Assembly (NCBI RefSeq): GCF_000242455.2
Contig: NC_019892.1
Coordinates: 1,488,001-1,552,000, forward strand
Direction of reading: 5' to 3'
Length of the DNA: 64,000 bases
Source: Singulisphaera acidiphila DSM 18658
GTDB taxonomy: Bacteria; Planctomycetota; Planctomycetia; Isosphaerales; Isosphaeraceae
Part shown: in pieces, positions 38,315 through 46,637 of the stretch
Numbering within the stretch: the stretch's first letter is position 1
Layout: every line of letters begins with the position of its first letter
Notes under the pieces: generated by a model
Told to the model about the DNA's origin: nothing
The model's input: the letters and a program-made list of their open reading frames with translations, nothing else
Databases searched by the model: none
Made by a program: the position numbers and the translations under genes

Positions 38315-39365
38315 GGCTGGCCTCCCTCTCTCTCATACGATCAATTGTGCCATCCGTGTCGAAGGTCACGGAATTTTTCGACCGGACGATGGCTTCCAGT
38401 GGCCAGTCAGCCTGCGCGTGAGTCCCCTCGACGGTGTCGATCCAGGCTTTCGCCAACAGTCCCGGGGGCAAAATCCGCGCCAGTCCGACGATCGAGGTCG
38501 TCGGCCTGGGATTAATTTCGAGGATTGTGACGGTTTTATTGTCCTCGTCGCGGAGGAAATCGACTCCAACCCAGCCACGGAGCCCAGGGATTGACTCGAC
38601 CGCCTGCGCCAGGACCGGCGCGGGGGATGCTTCGTGATCCGGTAAAATTCCCCCTCGATAGACGAATCGTCCTTCCTGGATTTCCATTCGCTGGCGGCCG
38701 ATCCCGATCAACCGCGCCTTGTTCTCGGGTCCAATCAGGAAGGTCGCGCTCGAGGGGATTCCCGGGAGGTACGGTTGCAGGATCGCTTCGGGAAGTGCCT
38801 TCGCATCGTCGGGGACCAACGCGGGTTCCGGAATCAAAAACGTGTCGAGTGACCCCGCGCCGTCGATCGGTTTGAGAACCGCGGGGTAGGAGACGTCCGA
38901 GGGAAGCGGGCGTGAGGGAACGACCCGCCGAGATACCGGCGTTCTGATCCCACGTTCGCTGAGATGGGCCGCCAGCCTGAGCTTATCGCCGGCCAGTTCG
39001 ATCGCCTCAGGAGTGGAACCGAGCGAGCGGCCTCCCCGGAGCGCCAGGGTCCGGCTACAATCGGCCAGGGTGCCCCCGGTCTCGGGAGCGATGAGTACCG
39101 TCCAATCGGACTCGGCCGCGTGTCGAGCCCATTCGGTGCTCTCCTGCTCGCAACCGATCCGGAGGGTCGTCCACGGGCCGGGTTCGTCGGGGAGTCGGGC
39201 GTCGAGGGTCATGAGCACGTGGACACCGGGCACGCTGGCGAAGTCGGATGCGATCGCCCTGCGCATCGCGCTCCCCTCGGCGGCCCAGGACGGAGGTAAG
39301 TCCGCCCCGGCCATCCCTCCGCCGGTCACCCACTCTGCAACCAGGACTGTGATCCACGTCTTCAT
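38307..39365 (-). CDS. ATP-grasp ligase, MfnD-like
   Basis: A 352-residue ATP-grasp protein. The opening VLVAEWVTGGG is the family start of the tyramine/tyrosine-glutamate ligase type; PAVLKPIDGAGS is the ATP-grasp lysine loop and VTILEINPRPTTS the metal-binding C-terminal strand. MfnD adds glutamate to tyramine during methanofuran synthesis and methylotrophs have homologues beside H4MPT genes. The start lies only 24 bp from the divergent HisA-like start, so any promoter is inside coding DNA or very compact. Confidence 0.78.
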   Translation of the reverse strand: MKTWITVLVAEWVTGGGMAGADLPPSWAAEGSAMRRAIASDFASVPGVHVLMTLDARLPDEPGPWTTLRIGCEQESTEWARHAAESDWTVLIAPETGGTLADCSRTLALRGGRSLGSTPEAIELAGDKLRLAAHLSERGIRTPVSRRVVPSRPLPSDVSYPAVLKPIDGAGSLDTFLIPEPALVPDDAKALPEAILQPYLPGIPSSATFLIGPENKARLIGIGRQRMEIQEGRFVYRGGILPDHEASPAPVLAQAVESIPGLRGWVGVDFLRDEDNKTVTILEINPRPTTSIVGLARILPPGLLAKAWIDTVEGTHAQADWPLEAIVRSKNSVTFDTDGTIDRMREREASRD

Positions 39366-39389
39366 CGAAAAAAAGGAGCACTCTCGCCC

Positions 39390-40217
39390 ATGCCCTTGCG
39401 GGTGATTCCCGTCCTCGACCTCAAGGAAGGACGCGCCGTCCACGCTGTTGGTGGCGATCGTGCCCATTATCGGCCGCTGGCGAGTGTTCTGCACCCAGCC
39501 GCCGACCCCATCGGCCTGGCCCGCGCCTTGCACGCTCAACTCGGGTTCTGCGAAGTGTACCTCGCCGATCTCGACGCGATCGCCGGCGCTGGTCCGAATT
39601 TGCCCCTTTATCACGGTTTGGCGGAAATGGGGCTCTCCGCATGGGTCGATGCCGGCGTGCGTGACGTCTCCTCACTCCCCCCCCTGCTCGACGCCGGCGT
39701 TCCCACGATCCTGGTGGGTCTGGAGACCGTACACGGACCCGAGGCGCTCCGGGCCATCGTCGAGACGGTCGGCCCACAGCGGATTGTCTTCAGCCTCGAT
39801 CTTCGCGAGGGGAGGCCACTCACCGCTGATCATGTGGAGTGGAGTGTGAATGCGCCTGAAGCGATTGCCGAAGAAGCGATCGCTCTAGGAGTACGCAGGT
39901 TCCTACTTCTGGACCTGGCCCGCGTCGGTCTTGGCCGAGGGATCGGGACCGAGCCACTCCTCCGACACCTCGCCCTGGCCGGTCCCGATGTGGAGATCAC
40001 GGTCGGAGGAGGGATCTCATGTGTCGATGAGCTTCGCTCCTTGGCCGAGGCAGGCGCTGCGGCGGTGCTGGTGGGTTCGGCCTTACACGATGGGCGAATC
40101 GGGAGTCGGGAACTGGCCCAGATTTGTCCGGAGACGCTCCGTACCCAGATCCGCGTAAGCTCACAACTTCCCCCCCCTGGGACCGCGGGCGACCCGCCCG
40201 CAATTCAATTAAATTAA
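39390..40217 (+). CDS. HisA-like TIM barrel of C1 cofactor clusters
   Basis: A 275-residue HisA/HisF-related phosphate-binding TIM barrel. VIPVLDLKEGRAVHAVGGDR opens it, VYLADLDAIAG, VDAGVRDV and the C-terminal ITVGGGISCVDEL and AVLVGSALHDG form the phosphate site. True HisA uses a similar fold, but a histidine operon is absent; HisA-like genes are typical neighbours of H4MPT/methanofuran genes in methylotrophs and methanogens. It should be part of C1 cofactor synthesis. Its 3' side is followed by the second IS copy. Confidence 0.78.
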   Translation: MPLRVIPVLDLKEGRAVHAVGGDRAHYRPLASVLHPAADPIGLARALHAQLGFCEVYLADLDAIAGAGPNLPLYHGLAEMGLSAWVDAGVRDVSSLPPLLDAGVPTILVGLETVHGPEALRAIVETVGPQRIVFSLDLREGRPLTADHVEWSVNAPEAIAEEAIALGVRRFLLLDLARVGLGRGIGTEPLLRHLALAGPDVEITVGGGISCVDELRSLAEAGAAAVLVGSALHDGRIGSRELAQICPETLRTQIRVSSQLPPPGTAGDPPAIQLN

Positions 40218-40233
40218 AATGATTGAATTTTGA

Positions 40234-41303
40234 TAGGAGTTACGCAGTCATGAAAAATTGTACAGTGGGTCGGCGATGTATGCCCTGACCGCACTCCGGA
40301 CGATCCCAGCCTTGGCCTCGTAGCAACTTACACCTGTAGTGAAGAAATGATGCGACAGACGCAGGAAGGCTCGGATCGCCAGCCCAACGTGATTCCGCTG
40401 CGCTCGTCCGGCACGGACCTGCGCTCGTTCCACACCGCAGCATTGCTTCAATGTTCGGTGATATTCCTCGATCGCCCAGCACTTCTCAGCGTGCACCAAT
40501 CGCTCCAACTCTGTCATGGCCACGTCTCCAGTCGCCCAGTATTCAATGTCCCCGTGTTGGGAGACGACCTTGAAAACCCGCACCGGTCCGTAGCCCTCCA
40601 GCCAGACGACTGTCCCCTCGGCGCTGATCGCTGTCTCGCTCACCGCCCGCAAGCCTTGGCGGTTGAGGTTCACCTTGCGATTGACCTTCAACTGCGTCAA
40701 CCATCGCCATCCCAAGCCGCGAATCGTCTTGAGATTCTCTAGGCCGCTGTACCAGCTGTCGAAGATCACACAGGCCGGCTCAAAGCCTCGGGTGTGGGCG
40801 GTTGCGAGCATCGTCTGCATGTGATCGTTCTTGGTCAGGCCGTCGTTCCCCTTGTCATAGAGACGGTAATCGCAGGGGATGTTCCGGTCCCCGTCGGTCC
40901 ACAACAGGGTGATCAAATTGATCCCCATAACAACCCGCTTGTGCTTACCCGACCAGTGGCGGCTGACGAGTTCCATCTTCCTGGCATAAGGTTTATCCAG
41001 GGTCGAATCGTCGATGACCAGAACACCCCGGGTCTTCGTCACCGAGGGTTCGGCCTCACGCCAGAGTGTTTCCGGATCGGGTTCGAGGCGGTGAAGGAGC
41101 CGGGTGAAGGCGTCGTGGGCCGGCGGGTCGTTTGATTCGGGCTGCACGCTGGCGGCCTCTGTACAAGTGAAGGATCTGGGGCTGGCGATCAGAAAATCGA
41201 TGTAGTCGGTGTCGCGGCATTTGGGGTCGCTCATCAGGTCCAGCGTAACGTCACAAGACGAACGGCGCGATATGGACGCACGGCCACTACTGCGTAACTC
41301 CTA
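40234..41303 (-). mobile_element. 1070-bp insertion sequence, copy 2
   Basis: The second copy of the element at 24147-25216, same length and terminal repeats (TAGGAGTTACGCAGT), inverted relative to it. A 5-bp target duplication TTTGA is present at 40229-40233 and 41304-41308. It lies between the HisA-like gene and a small hypothetical gene without breaking either. Confidence 0.94.
40248..41234 (-). CDS. DDE transposase of IS copy 2
   Basis: 328 residues, the same protein as the one at 24216-25202 apart from Ile for Val at two places (DRNIPC and ACVIFDS). The three acidic catalytic residues are conserved, so it is probably active. The orientation is opposite to copy 1; recombination between the two copies would invert the intervening 15 kb. 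Confidence 0.9.
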   Translation of the reverse strand: MSDPKCRDTDYIDFLIASPRSFTCTEAASVQPESNDPPAHDAFTRLLHRLEPDPETLWREAEPSVTKTRGVLVIDDSTLDKPYARKMELVSRHWSGKHKRVVMGINLITLLWTDGDRNIPCDYRLYDKGNDGLTKNDHMQTMLATAHTRGFEPACVIFDSWYSGLENLKTIRGLGWRWLTQLKVNRKVNLNRQGLRAVSETAISAEGTVVWLEGYGPVRVFKVVSQHGDIEYWATGDVAMTELERLVHAEKCWAIEEYHRTLKQCCGVERAQVRAGRAQRNHVGLAIRAFLRLSHHFFTTGVSCYEAKAGIVRSAVRAYIADPLYNFS

Positions 41304-41318
41304 TTTGATTTAAAAATC

Positions 41319-41588
41319 ATGAAATTCAAACGATTTCCCGGTCTGCCCATCACCTTGGAGGAGCCGGCCAACGAGAAGGGGCCGTGGTTCCTGTTCGTGG
41401 ATCGAAAGGATGGGCGTCTCCCGCTCTCGATCGAGTGGCGGCCGGATCAGGGGTTCGGTGTCACCACACCAGGGCCAGAAGACTTCGGAACGGGAGCCGA
41501 TGAGATTTATGTGAGCATGAGGGAGGCAACAAATCGGGCAATCACCTTGATCGAGTCAGGCGGCCAGGAAGCGTCTCGTGTGACTTAA
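41319..41588 (+). CDS. Hypothetical protein
   Basis: An 89-residue protein, no recognised family. It reads as coding with a mix of aromatic and acidic residues (FKRFPGLPITLEEPAN, then YVSMREATNRAITLIESGG). The start is 11 bases from the IS target duplication, so the promoter was probably displaced or supplied by the IS. Function unknown. Confidence 0.5.
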   Translation: MKFKRFPGLPITLEEPANEKGPWFLFVDRKDGRLPLSIEWRPDQGFGVTTPGPEDFGTGADEIYVSMREATNRAITLIESGGQEASRVT

Positions 41589-41930
41589 CCCGACTTTCTG
41601 TTCCGATGATTGTCGACTCCTATCCAGCCTCGAAACTCCCATTGAAGGCCGAGGTGATTCCCTCCGCTGTTGGATCTGGGTCGCAAGTGTGGGCGGCCAC
41701 TGGTCCGGCGACCGCGACGATTGGGAACGCTGACGAAACAATTTCCTGATTTGTGGGGAGCCGGGTGGTCCGATTCCGGGAAGTTGTTTCGTCAGCGTTC
41801 CTGTAGAGTAGTCCGCGAGGTCCGATCCAGGCCATGCTCCGATCGGCTGTTGGACGGACCATCCGCCGGGGATGCTGAATTCTTCAAATCCGCGTCCTCT
41901 ACCTCCGGTTTCAGGGACGGATTTTCAAGA
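41589..41930. other. Intergenic region with long inverted repeat
   Basis: No gene is seen. The stretch holds the 23-bp inverted repeat described separately. The leader of the following P-loop gene lies at its right end. Confidence 0.45.
41724..41801. repeat. Long inverted repeat upstream of P-loop gene
   Basis: GGAACGCTGACGAAACAA begins a 23-bp left arm (41724-41746), and the right arm (41779-41801) is its reverse complement apart from one T/C mismatch. The 32-base spacer separates them. It could fold as a long hairpin in RNA or be the remains of a small palindromic element. It has a stem as long as the one at 55173-55230, but the sequences are unrelated. Confidence 0.8.
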
Positions 41931-42461
41931 ATGAAAACGCACTTGTCGATATACGGGCTTTCGGCAACGGGCAAAAAGACGCTGATACGTCGTTTGTTGC
42001 ATCCAAGCGGCGGCTTCTTCCGCGAACGCTTCGGTGTCGGCGAGGGGGCCGAGGCTTTCGGACCGTTCTTCGGGAAGGAGACCAACGATTCCAATAGCGT
42101 CCTGAAGGCGATCGAACGATCCAAGGCGCCGATCATCCTCAACCAGTGGCAGGTCTTTCTGGACCCGGTCGTCGCCAGCCTACTGGCCGACCATCCGGAC
42201 TGGCGGCATCGAGCGATCGTGATCTATCGGCCCCCGCACACGCTCGCGGTCGACCTGGGCCTCTTCCGACCCACCATGTACGTCGACGATCCGCCGACGC
42301 CGGAGTCGTTGGCAGCGATCTGGCATAAGCAGGTCGAGAGCAACCTGGCACGACACGAAAGAAGCGGCCTGTTCGTCGAGGTGGTCGACGGGTCGTGCGA
42401 CTCCTACCCGCCCCTGCCTCGTGACGTCTTGCGCACGGGCCAGCCGTACCGACGTCCATGA
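41931..42461 (+). CDS. P-loop NTPase-like protein
   Basis: A 176-residue protein opening LSIYGLSATGKKTLIRRLL, with a Walker A-like G-x4-GKKT at about 9-16. No second Walker motif is obvious, and the rest (ILNQWQVFLDP, VIYRPPHTLAVDLGLFRPTMY) does not match a family I know. A small kinase or sulfate/nucleotide donor enzyme is possible. It precedes the glycosyltransferase and sulfotransferase cluster. ATG 41931 is chosen for the Walker segment; the open frame upstream is non-family. Confidence 0.6.
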   Translation: MKTHLSIYGLSATGKKTLIRRLLHPSGGFFRERFGVGEGAEAFGPFFGKETNDSNSVLKAIERSKAPIILNQWQVFLDPVVASLLADHPDWRHRAIVIYRPPHTLAVDLGLFRPTMYVDDPPTPESLAAIWHKQVESNLARHERSGLFVEVVDGSCDSYPPLPRDVLRTGQPYRRP

Positions 42462-42666
42462 CGAGTCCACTTGGAAGAGAAGCGCGAAGAAAACATGCAA
42501 CGGTGAGAGGGGCCTCGAGCTCGGCCGGGGCTGCATCCCAATCCCAAGGCTGAAACTTAATCGCGCCGCCGTCCTTGAACTGCGTCGAAGAACACACCGC
42601 CCGGACGGAGCGCCTCGATCCAGTTTCGCGTCGTGATGCGCCGCGCCAGGGCCACGGAGCCGAGCC

Positions 42667-43323
42667 ATGATCCCCGTATTCCTCATAAGCCACAACCGAT
42701 TGACCTGCCTGTCAACGATGATCGAGCAGCTGGGGCGTTTCCCCGGTGTGCGACCGGTCGTTGTGGACAACGCCTCGACGTATCCGCCGCTGCTTAACTA
42801 CCTCGGCCGCGTCGACGTCGAGGTTGTGCGACTGGGCGAGCACCTCGGGAAGCACGCCCCCTGGCTGACCGGATTGGTATTCGAAGGTGGCCCGTACTAC
42901 GCGGTCAGCGACCCGGACCTGGACCTCTCCGGCTGCCCCGCGGACTTGTTCGAAGTCCTGCGGAGGGCCCTGGACGCCCACCCCTGGGCGATCAAGTGCG
43001 GCCCTTCGCTCGAGATCGACGATATCCCTGGCGATCGCCCGTGGCGGGACCAGGTCGTCGGCTGGGAGCGACAATTCTGGTCCCGACGGCTCGACGCCGG
43101 CCATTTCCGGGCCGCCATCGATACCACGCTCGCCCTGTACCGCTCTGTGACGGCGTTCGACGCCGACGCCTGGACCGCGCCAGCGATCCGGTGCGACCGG
43201 CCCTACACTGTCCGGCACACCCCCTGGTACTCGGCGGAGGTCACGGCAGAGGAGCGGTACTACGTCGAGAACATGGTCACAACGAAGGCCCACTGGTCGC
43301 GGCGGATCTATCGTTCGACCTAA
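42667..43323 (+). CDS. Glycosyltransferase (GT-A, GT2-like)
   Basis: A 218-residue GT-A protein. The N-terminal VFLISHNRLTCL and VVVDNASTYPPLL are the nucleotide-sugar-binding strands of GT2 enzymes, and YAVSDPDLDLSGCP holds the DxD-like acidic motif. There is no membrane segment. It is short for GT2 and may transfer one sugar. Convergent with the GT-B-like gene, 33 bp apart. Confidence 0.72.
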   Translation: MIPVFLISHNRLTCLSTMIEQLGRFPGVRPVVVDNASTYPPLLNYLGRVDVEVVRLGEHLGKHAPWLTGLVFEGGPYYAVSDPDLDLSGCPADLFEVLRRALDAHPWAIKCGPSLEIDDIPGDRPWRDQVVGWERQFWSRRLDAGHFRAAIDTTLALYRSVTAFDADAWTAPAIRCDRPYTVRHTPWYSAEVTAEERYYVENMVTTKAHWSRRIYRST

Positions 43324-43356
43324 ATCGACGCCGAACCGTCAAGGCCGGGACCTTCG

Positions 43357-44649
43357 TCACAAGCGGGCCAGCGCGAGCGACAGAGCGTCATGGAGGCGGC
43401 CGGCTTCGGCGGATTGCCCCGGCCCGAGGCGGCAGGCCACGTCGCGGGGCGTCAGCCGACGCACGGCGGCGAGGGACAGCCCACAGACCAACCCCTGGAA
43501 CACCCGCGCTTCGGCGGTACCGAGGCCGGCCTCGGCCGCCTCGAACGCCGCGCCTTCGACATAGACTTCCCCGGATGCGGCCCGCGACAGCTTCAGGATC
43601 AGGCCGGGCACACATAGTCTACCGACACCGTCGCCCAGGGCGGGTCCCGCGAGGTCGGCGACGTGTCTGGACGCCAGTCCTGCCAGGCGGTACACCTCCG
43701 ACCGTAGCAGCGACTCCCGGAAGGCGTGCTGCGAGAATTGCCCTTTCGACAAGCCTCGAAGATAGTCGTGGGCCGCGAGAATCGACTCCTTGCGCGCGAG
43801 CTTCTCGGCCGCCTCGTCGAGCGTGGAGAAGAACAAGGGATAGTCGCGGCCCAGGTACTCCTCGACGGCAGGCAGGCGGTTGACGAGGATCGGCGTGTCG
43901 CGGGCCATGCACTCGATGACGATGTTGTTCGCGCTGCTGTCGATGAGGTCGCAGAACACGACGCTTCGCGAGAGCAGTCGGTCGTACTCCTCGTGGGGGA
44001 CGAACGGTGAGACCTCGACGCTCGCGAGCTGCTCGCCGGTCAACGGCGACTGCTCGCGGTCGCGTCGGAGCATGTCCTGGAAATAGCGGTGGGTGACCGC
44101 CAGCATGACCTTGCGATATCGACCGGCCCGGAGGCGATGGATCGAATGCAGCCGGCGCAGCCACCAGCCGACCTGGATCACGGCGGGTTGAGGTTCGTCG
44201 AGGAACGCGTCGCGCGAGAAGCGGACGAGCGGAACCTCGGTGGGATGGATCAGGCTGCCGACCGGGACGGGGACCCGGAGCGCGAGCCATCGCCGGAGGT
44301 ATTCCGACAGGGTGAAAAGGCCCAGGCAGTAGGGGAGGCTCTCCCGGAAGGACTCTCGTTCGAGAATGGCCTGTGGCGAGCTCTGGTAGTCGTGCCAGCG
44401 GGGAACGCCGGGGGGGTTGTGGACGAAGCCGATCCACGGCTCCCGGTAAGGGATGCGGCCGCGTCGGCGTTCGAACCGCTCCACCCAGCTGAAGGTCCGC
44501 TCGACGAAGCCATCGAAGAGGACGCCGCGGGGGTTGTGGAGCGGGGCCAAACCCTCCAGGGCGAACGCCCAGCCCGAGCGGTGGTTGAGGGTCGGTTGGA
44601 GCTCAGGGTCGATGTTGAGAAACGCCCCTTGCGGATTGGAATCGAACAT
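43357..44649 (-). CDS. Glycosyltransferase (GT-B, GT4-like)
   Basis: A 430-residue protein. The C-terminal half matches the nucleotide-sugar side of GT-B enzymes: FCDLIDSSANNIVIECMARDTPIL with the Glu of the E-x7-E motif region, NRLPAVEEYLG and the LDEAAEKLA helix. N-terminal half: WIGFVHNPPGVPRW. The enzyme probably adds a sugar to a surface or protein acceptor. Third gene of the - strand unit headed by the sulfotransferase. Confidence 0.7.
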   Translation of the reverse strand: MFDSNPQGAFLNIDPELQPTLNHRSGWAFALEGLAPLHNPRGVLFDGFVERTFSWVERFERRRGRIPYREPWIGFVHNPPGVPRWHDYQSSPQAILERESFRESLPYCLGLFTLSEYLRRWLALRVPVPVGSLIHPTEVPLVRFSRDAFLDEPQPAVIQVGWWLRRLHSIHRLRAGRYRKVMLAVTHRYFQDMLRRDREQSPLTGEQLASVEVSPFVPHEEYDRLLSRSVVFCDLIDSSANNIVIECMARDTPILVNRLPAVEEYLGRDYPLFFSTLDEAAEKLARKESILAAHDYLRGLSKGQFSQHAFRESLLRSEVYRLAGLASRHVADLAGPALGDGVGRLCVPGLILKLSRAASGEVYVEGAAFEAAEAGLGTAEARVFQGLVCGLSLAAVRRLTPRDVACRLGPGQSAEAGRLHDALSLALARL

Positions 44650-44679
44650 CGTCCGTTCTCCTGTTCGCCGATCGCGTCG

Positions 44680-45504
44680 TCAAACCGTCAACCCATGGCA
44701 CAACTCCTCGTTGAGCCGCTCCGTCCGGGCGATGTAGTCCGCGGCCCATTGTAAGGCGGGCGGGATCACTTCGGTCCGCCTCCGCAGGTGCGGGACGTTT
44801 CGCAGGACGAGCGGGCGGTCGACCAGGGCCTTCAAGTTCGTTGCCGACGCCAGTGACTTGTTGGACGCGCTCAGAACCTGGTCGACGAAACATCGCTCGA
44901 CGCCCTCGCGGTGAAATGCTTTGCCTGCGGCCCAGTGGAACGCCAGGACCCTCTTTCTCATCGGCCCGGGGACGGCCGCCAGCCCTTTGCGGGTGATCGC
45001 ATAGCCATTGGTCGTGAAGTCGCTGTCCCAGCGCCGCACGACGAGCCGCACCTGGGCGGCTGGCCGGTCAAAGCGTTCCTGGAAGGGCACGGACCGGTAC
45101 AGGCCGTCGGGCCAGTGGAACGCATCGAAGCCGGGGCTCCATGACCGCCGCAGGACGTCGGCTGCATCGGGGTGGAACCAGTCGTCGTCGTCCACGGGCA
45201 TCAGGATGCACGGGTCCAGGCCCTCCAGGGCCGGGAACAATTCCGGGCGGCGAAGAACAAGGTCCAGGTTTCGGACCCGCGTCCAGCTGAGTTCGGCGAT
45301 CTCCTTCAGCCCCTGGCGGTAGGCGAAGTACGACATGCCGAAGGTGCGGTTCCACAGGCGGATCGCCCGCAGAAACTCCTCCTTCTGGGCGTCGGACAAG
45401 GATCGCACCGAATTCGAGAACTCCTCCTGCCGGAGGAAGTTCTCCTCGGTCATGCTCCCCCAGTCGACGTTAGTCCGCACGTGCAACACGACGGGCACAT
45501 ACAT
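44680..45504 (-). CDS. Glycosyltransferase-like protein
   Basis: A 274-residue protein with the acidic LMPVDDDDWFHPDAADVL motif (about 95-112) that is the metal-binding DxD of many GT-A proteins, here of a cryptic family seen beside GT and sulfotransferase genes. FHWPDGLY and TTNGYAITRKGL follow. No signal peptide. Between the sulfotransferase (36-bp gap) and the GT-B gene (30-bp gap), so one operon. Confidence 0.62.
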   Translation of the reverse strand: MYVPVVLHVRTNVDWGSMTEENFLRQEEFSNSVRSLSDAQKEEFLRAIRLWNRTFGMSYFAYRQGLKEIAELSWTRVRNLDLVLRRPELFPALEGLDPCILMPVDDDDWFHPDAADVLRRSWSPGFDAFHWPDGLYRSVPFQERFDRPAAQVRLVVRRWDSDFTTNGYAITRKGLAAVPGPMRKRVLAFHWAAGKAFHREGVERCFVDQVLSASNKSLASATNLKALVDRPLVLRNVPHLRRRTEVIPPALQWAADYIARTERLNEELCHGLTV

Positions 45505-45540
45505 ATAATGCCTTTTCCGAATTGGAAGTCGCGACGGCCT

Positions 45541-46347
45541 TTATTCATCGAAACAGCCCGCCCAGCGGGTGTCGCGGAAACGTTCCGCAAGCTCGTCGTA
45601 GTTTGCGATCGCCTCGCGGAGCGTGCGGTGCTCGATCTTGACCAGTCTCAAATCGGGCAGCGGCTCCTCCGGCGCGTCGAGGAAGCGTTGGAGTCGACGC
45701 CAGCAGCCCTCGAAGTCGCGGGTCAAGTCCTCGTAGACGAGGTCCAGTCGGCGATGTGCCGCGGCGGCCATGGCCGACAGGTCCGACTCGGTGCGTTCGA
45801 CGTACTCGAACGCGTGGACAAGCTCCTGGGGCGTGAATCGCACGACGGGCCGCGGCCGCCGCTGGGAGCCGTCGGCGATGTGCCACTGGCCGACGCGGTG
45901 GGCCGTGACATGCGAGAGATGCTGCCTCAGGAGGTTGCGGCGGGTGAGGACGACGGCCCGGACATGCGGTAGCCGTTCGGCCAGGCGGTCGCGGAGCCGA
46001 GGGAAGTGGCCGTCGTGCTTCATTTGGTAATGCAGCAGCTTGAATCCGACGGCGCGGACATCTGGGGCGTAGCCGTCGCGCCAGACCAGCACGTCGAGGA
46101 TCGCGGCCTCGTCGACGCTCGCCAGGTCCGCCGCCGGGGCGGGCCCTCGGAGCTTGCGACGATCGACCGTGTCCAGCCAGTAGCGGAGCGACCGGGCGCG
46201 GTCCGAACTGCGTCGGAATTCCGCCTGGTAGTCGACGTTGAAGAGTTCCTGGTAGTCGACGATGCGCGAGTGCGCCCTCAGCATTCGCGTAAGGATGGTG
46301 GACCCCGTTCGTCCATGCGACAATGCAACATAATTGCAATAGCTCAC
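45541..46347 (-). CDS. Sulfotransferase (Stf0-like)
   Basis: A 268-residue PAPS-dependent sulfotransferase. The 5'-phosphosulfate loop ALSHGRTGSTILTRML is at residues 8-23 and the 3'-phosphate segment VVLTRRNLLRQHLSH follows near 130. LVYEDLTRDFEG is the usual acidic block. It would move sulfate from PAPS to a sugar or protein acceptor. A GTG start is used. The unit reads away from the giant GT-Rhs gene, from a shared 290-bp intergenic region. Confidence 0.85.
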   Translation of the reverse strand: MSYCNYVALSHGRTGSTILTRMLRAHSRIVDYQELFNVDYQAEFRRSSDRARSLRYWLDTVDRRKLRGPAPAADLASVDEAAILDVLVWRDGYAPDVRAVGFKLLHYQMKHDGHFPRLRDRLAERLPHVRAVVLTRRNLLRQHLSHVTAHRVGQWHIADGSQRRPRPVVRFTPQELVHAFEYVERTESDLSAMAAAAHRRLDLVYEDLTRDFEGCWRRLQRFLDAPEEPLPDLRLVKIEHRTLREAIANYDELAERFRDTRWAGCFDE

Positions 46348-46637
46348 TGTATTGGCTCGATGGTGCGTGAGGCGGCGAGTCGCCGTCGACGAACATCGAT
46401 CGGCCTTGCCTTGAGAATGCTCGATTTAGCTCCGGTCGGTCAAGTATCGACATGGCCGCGAATAGCTATTGTTTTTTGAACCGATGCAACTACATGAAGA
46501 TAGTCGCCTTATGCAGCGTTGACCACGATCTTTTTTGAATTCCCTTGCTCGCCACGTTCGACTTGGCTAACTTTGGCTTGGTTGCCCCGTTGCGACGTCC
46601 GCCGCAGTGCCCCTGCCACATCTCCCAGGAGTCGACG
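46348..46637. promoter_or_regulatory. Divergent promoter region of sulfotransferase and GT-Rhs genes
   Basis: A 290-bp spacer that is less GC-rich than the genes on either side, with T-runs at 46469-46476 and 46531-46536. An AGGAG ribosome site lies at 46626-46630, eight bases before ATG 46638. No operator or -35/-10 pair can be fixed with confidence. Confidence 0.4.

Noticed and set aside
46545..46637. Thirty-one extra N-terminal codons of the GT-Rhs frame
   Set aside because: No ribosome site at 46545 and no GT homology before MRASIVIATF; ATG 46638 has AGGAG at good spacing.
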